42,823 nt of DNA, taken from Sphingomonas sp. UBA4766. GTDB taxonomy: Bacteria; Pseudomonadota; Alphaproteobacteria; Sphingomonadales; Sphingomonadaceae. Position numbers and translations under genes: made by a program. Below, in pieces: positions 41,450-42,823 of this stretch. The stretch lies in NCBI GenBank assembly GCA_002403415.1, contig DHHS01000171.1:1-42823 (forward strand). The letters are read 5' to 3'. The notes below the pieces were generated by a model. The model did not search any database and was not told where the DNA came from. It saw only the letters and a list, made by a program, of their open reading frames with translations. Numbering within the stretch: the stretch's first letter is position 1; each line of letters starts with the position of its first letter.

Positions 41450-42199
41450 ATGAGCGAAGCCACCCCCCCGACGATGCTTGCCGACCGGGCCGTGTTGCGG
41501 ATCAGCGGCGATGATCCGCGCGGCTTCCTGCAAGGGCTGGTGACCCAAGACCTCGCTCAGGTCACATCGGGGCAGCCGCAATGGGCCGCGCTGCTTACAC
41601 CGCAGGGCAAGGTGCTGTTCGATTTCCTGCTCTGGGCGCAGGACGATGCGGTGCTGATCGATTGCGAAGCGTCGCAGGCAGTCGCGCTCGCGCGTCGACT
41701 GGCGCTCTATCGGTTGCGGCGGGCGATCACGATCGAACAGCCGGCGCTGACGGTCCACTGGTCACAGAGCGCTGGTGACGGCATGGCTGATCCGCGACTG
41801 AGCGCGTTGGGCCAGCGCTGGATCGGGGCGGCGCGCCCCGGCGACGCCGCCTCACGCTGGCGCGCGCACCGGCTATCGCTGGGGGTAGTCGAGGGGGTGA
41901 GCGAGCTGGGCAGCGGCGAGACTTTGTGGCTGGAGGCCAATGCCCGCGAGCTGAACGGGGTCAGCTTTACCAAGGGCTGCTATGTCGGGCAGGAAAATAC
42001 CGCGCGGATGCACCACCGCGCAAAGGTCAATCGCCGCCTGGTGGTCGCGCCGCTCGGCCCGATGAGCGACCGCACACGCGCGAGCTATCCGGACCTTGGT
42101 TTGATGGTCGAGCTGCGTCGGGTGGAGGCCTTGGGCGATGCGCTGCGGCCCGCATGGCTGGTCGCTGCGTTGACAGGCGAGCCTGGGGCGGTGGACTGA
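41450..42199 (+). CDS. ygfZ: YgfZ/GcvT folate-binding Fe-S assembly protein
   Basis: A 249-residue protein with the GcvT-like fold. The key motif K175-GCYVGQE (with the conserved cysteine C177) follows FTKG-type context. DDPRGFLQGLVTQDLAQVTSGQPQWAALLTPQGKVLFDFLL at the N-terminus is diagnostic. YgfZ binds folate and supports iron-sulfur enzymes, including tRNA methylthiolation by MiaB. I use ATG 41450; the preceding GTG is an alternative. It is divergent from pyrC. Confidence 0.9.
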   Translation: MSEATPPTMLADRAVLRISGDDPRGFLQGLVTQDLAQVTSGQPQWAALLTPQGKVLFDFLLWAQDDAVLIDCEASQAVALARRLALYRLRRAITIEQPALTVHWSQSAGDGMADPRLSALGQRWIGAARPGDAASRWRAHRLSLGVVEGVSELGSGETLWLEANARELNGVSFTKGCYVGQENTARMHHRAKVNRRLVVAPLGPMSDRTRASYPDLGLMVELRRVEALGDALRPAWLVAALTGEPGAVD

Positions 42200-42312
42200 C
42201 CCGATCCGGGGCAGGCCTTTCGCCCGCCCGCCACTCTCGAGAGCCGTGCCACGCCGCAACCGTGCGGATCGATCACGATCGCCGCGGACACCAGAGGAAA
42301 GGCCCGGCAACG

Positions 42313-42343
42313 AAAAAGGGAGGCCGACTTGCGCCGACCTCCC
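42313..42343 (-). terminator. Terminator of the OmpA-like gene
   Basis: On the minus strand an 11-base-pair stem (two G-U pairs) closes on a GCAA tetraloop and is followed by TTTTT. It lies 22 bases after the porin stop. Confidence 0.88.
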
Positions 42344-42365
42344 CTTAACTTCCATGGCCTAGGGC

Positions 42366-42823
42366 TTAGTTGCCCGAACCCGGACCATAAGTGATTTCCA
42401 CGCGACGGTTCTGGACTTCACGGACGCCGTCCGCAGTCTGAACGCGCAGCTTGCTGGGGTCTTCACCAAAGGCTTGCGTGGTCATCACGCCTTCTGGGAT
42501 CGAACGCGACCCCATATAGGCCTTGACCGCATCGGCGCGGCGCTGCGACAGTCCAACGTTATACTTCGGATTGCCCGAACGGTCAGCAAAGCCCGCCAGC
42601 ATCACCTGTGCATTGCCGCAATTCTGATAGGCCGCGACTGCGTTGTCGAGGATCGACGCGGCTTCCGGCGTGATGTCCGACTTGTTGTGGTCGAAGAACA
42701 CGATGAACGGACCCGGCGAGCACACTGCAGCCGGTGGTGGCGGTGGTGGCGGCGGCGGAGGAAGTGGCGGTGGTGGGAACCCCTGGCAAAAACATACGCC
42801 AATGCCATCGAAGAACAAATTCA
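42366..42823 (-). CDS. OmpA-family outer-membrane protein, C-terminal part
   Basis: The frame runs off the right edge, so only the last ~152 residues are seen. It starts in the end of a beta-barrel (LFFDGIGVCFCQGF). A proline hinge (P-rich ~20 residues) follows, then the OmpA peptidoglycan-binding domain: FIVFFDHNKSDITPEAASILDNAV, GFADRSGNPKYNVGLSQRRADAVKAYM and QNRRVEITYGPG. These bind diaminopimelate in the wall. The family is abundant in sphingomonad outer membranes. Residues before the hinge include two cysteines, unusual for a barrel end but possible. Confidence 0.9.
   Translation of the reverse strand, partial: NLFFDGIGVCFCQGFPPPPLPPPPPPPPPPAAVCSPGPFIVFFDHNKSDITPEAASILDNAVAAYQNCGNAQVMLAGFADRSGNPKYNVGLSQRRADAVKAYMGSRSIPEGVMTTQAFGEDPSKLRVQTADGVREVQNRRVEITYGPGSGN

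Noticed and set aside
1..42823. CRISPR arrays, insertion sequences or prophage
   Set aside because: No regularly spaced repeats, transposase, integrase or phage structural genes were seen.

Overview
The window looks like a chromosomal segment of a sphingomonad (Alphaproteobacteria, order Sphingomonadales). Coding regions are mostly high-GC. Several genes are typical of that group: SciP (DUF1153), a DUF1134 envelope protein, an OmpA-like porin with a proline-rich hinge, a yajC-secD-secF-Mth938 operon, and an Mce/Mla-type transporter arranged like sphingomonad linKLMN. I assign the order with good confidence and do not name a genus.

Region 1 (1-6911) is the end of an exopolysaccharide locus. 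It holds a secreted beta-helix protein with C-terminal RTX calcium-binding repeats (cut by the window edge), a Wzy/O-antigen-ligase-type polymerase, a Wzx-type flippase, a P-loop ATPase and a second, membrane-anchored beta-helix protein. The two beta-helix proteins share an H-x-D-x-[IL]-Q-[VI]-W motif. Parts of this locus are far more AT-rich than the rest of the window. Region 2 (7221-11286) has a glutathione transferase and an iron-acquisition pair: a TonB-dependent siderophore receptor and a PepSY membrane protein. A Fur-like inverted repeat lies upstream of the receptor. Region 3 (11400-12770) is a scar with a truncated TPR-protein remnant, an orphan ORF on the opposite strand, and tRNA-Ser(GGA).

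Region 4 (12846-24252) has a cyclophilin, a tightly coupled permease/ATPase/MlaD/lipoprotein lipid-transport operon, a HAD-IB phosphatase, a DUF445 membrane protein, an RND efflux pump with its adaptor, and the cell-cycle regulator SciP. Region 5 (24350-32261) has mnmA, DUF4188, a small membrane protein divergent from a serine hydrolase, a DUF3089 alpha/beta hydrolase, and the Sec accessory operon. Region 6 (32409-35660) has tRNA-Pro(GGG), an AraC-type regulator, an MHS-type transporter and a small lipoprotein.

Region 7 (35700-36035) is the most unusual part. It is a short AT-rich promoter-like region followed by a series of hairpins, a 14-base perfect complement of the 16S rRNA 3' tail placed before an 18-codon ORF, and a strong Rho-independent terminator. 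It looks like a self-contained small RNA or micro-mRNA. Region 8 (36123-42823) has a secreted amidase, a FemAB/CelD-like acyltransferase, tRNA-Ser(GCT), the DUF1134 protein, a DoxX-like protein, dihydroorotase PyrC, the YgfZ folate-binding protein and the C-terminal part of an OmpA-family porin.

I see no CRISPR array, no intact insertion sequence and no prophage. Functions are assigned from motifs and family memory only, because no database search was possible.
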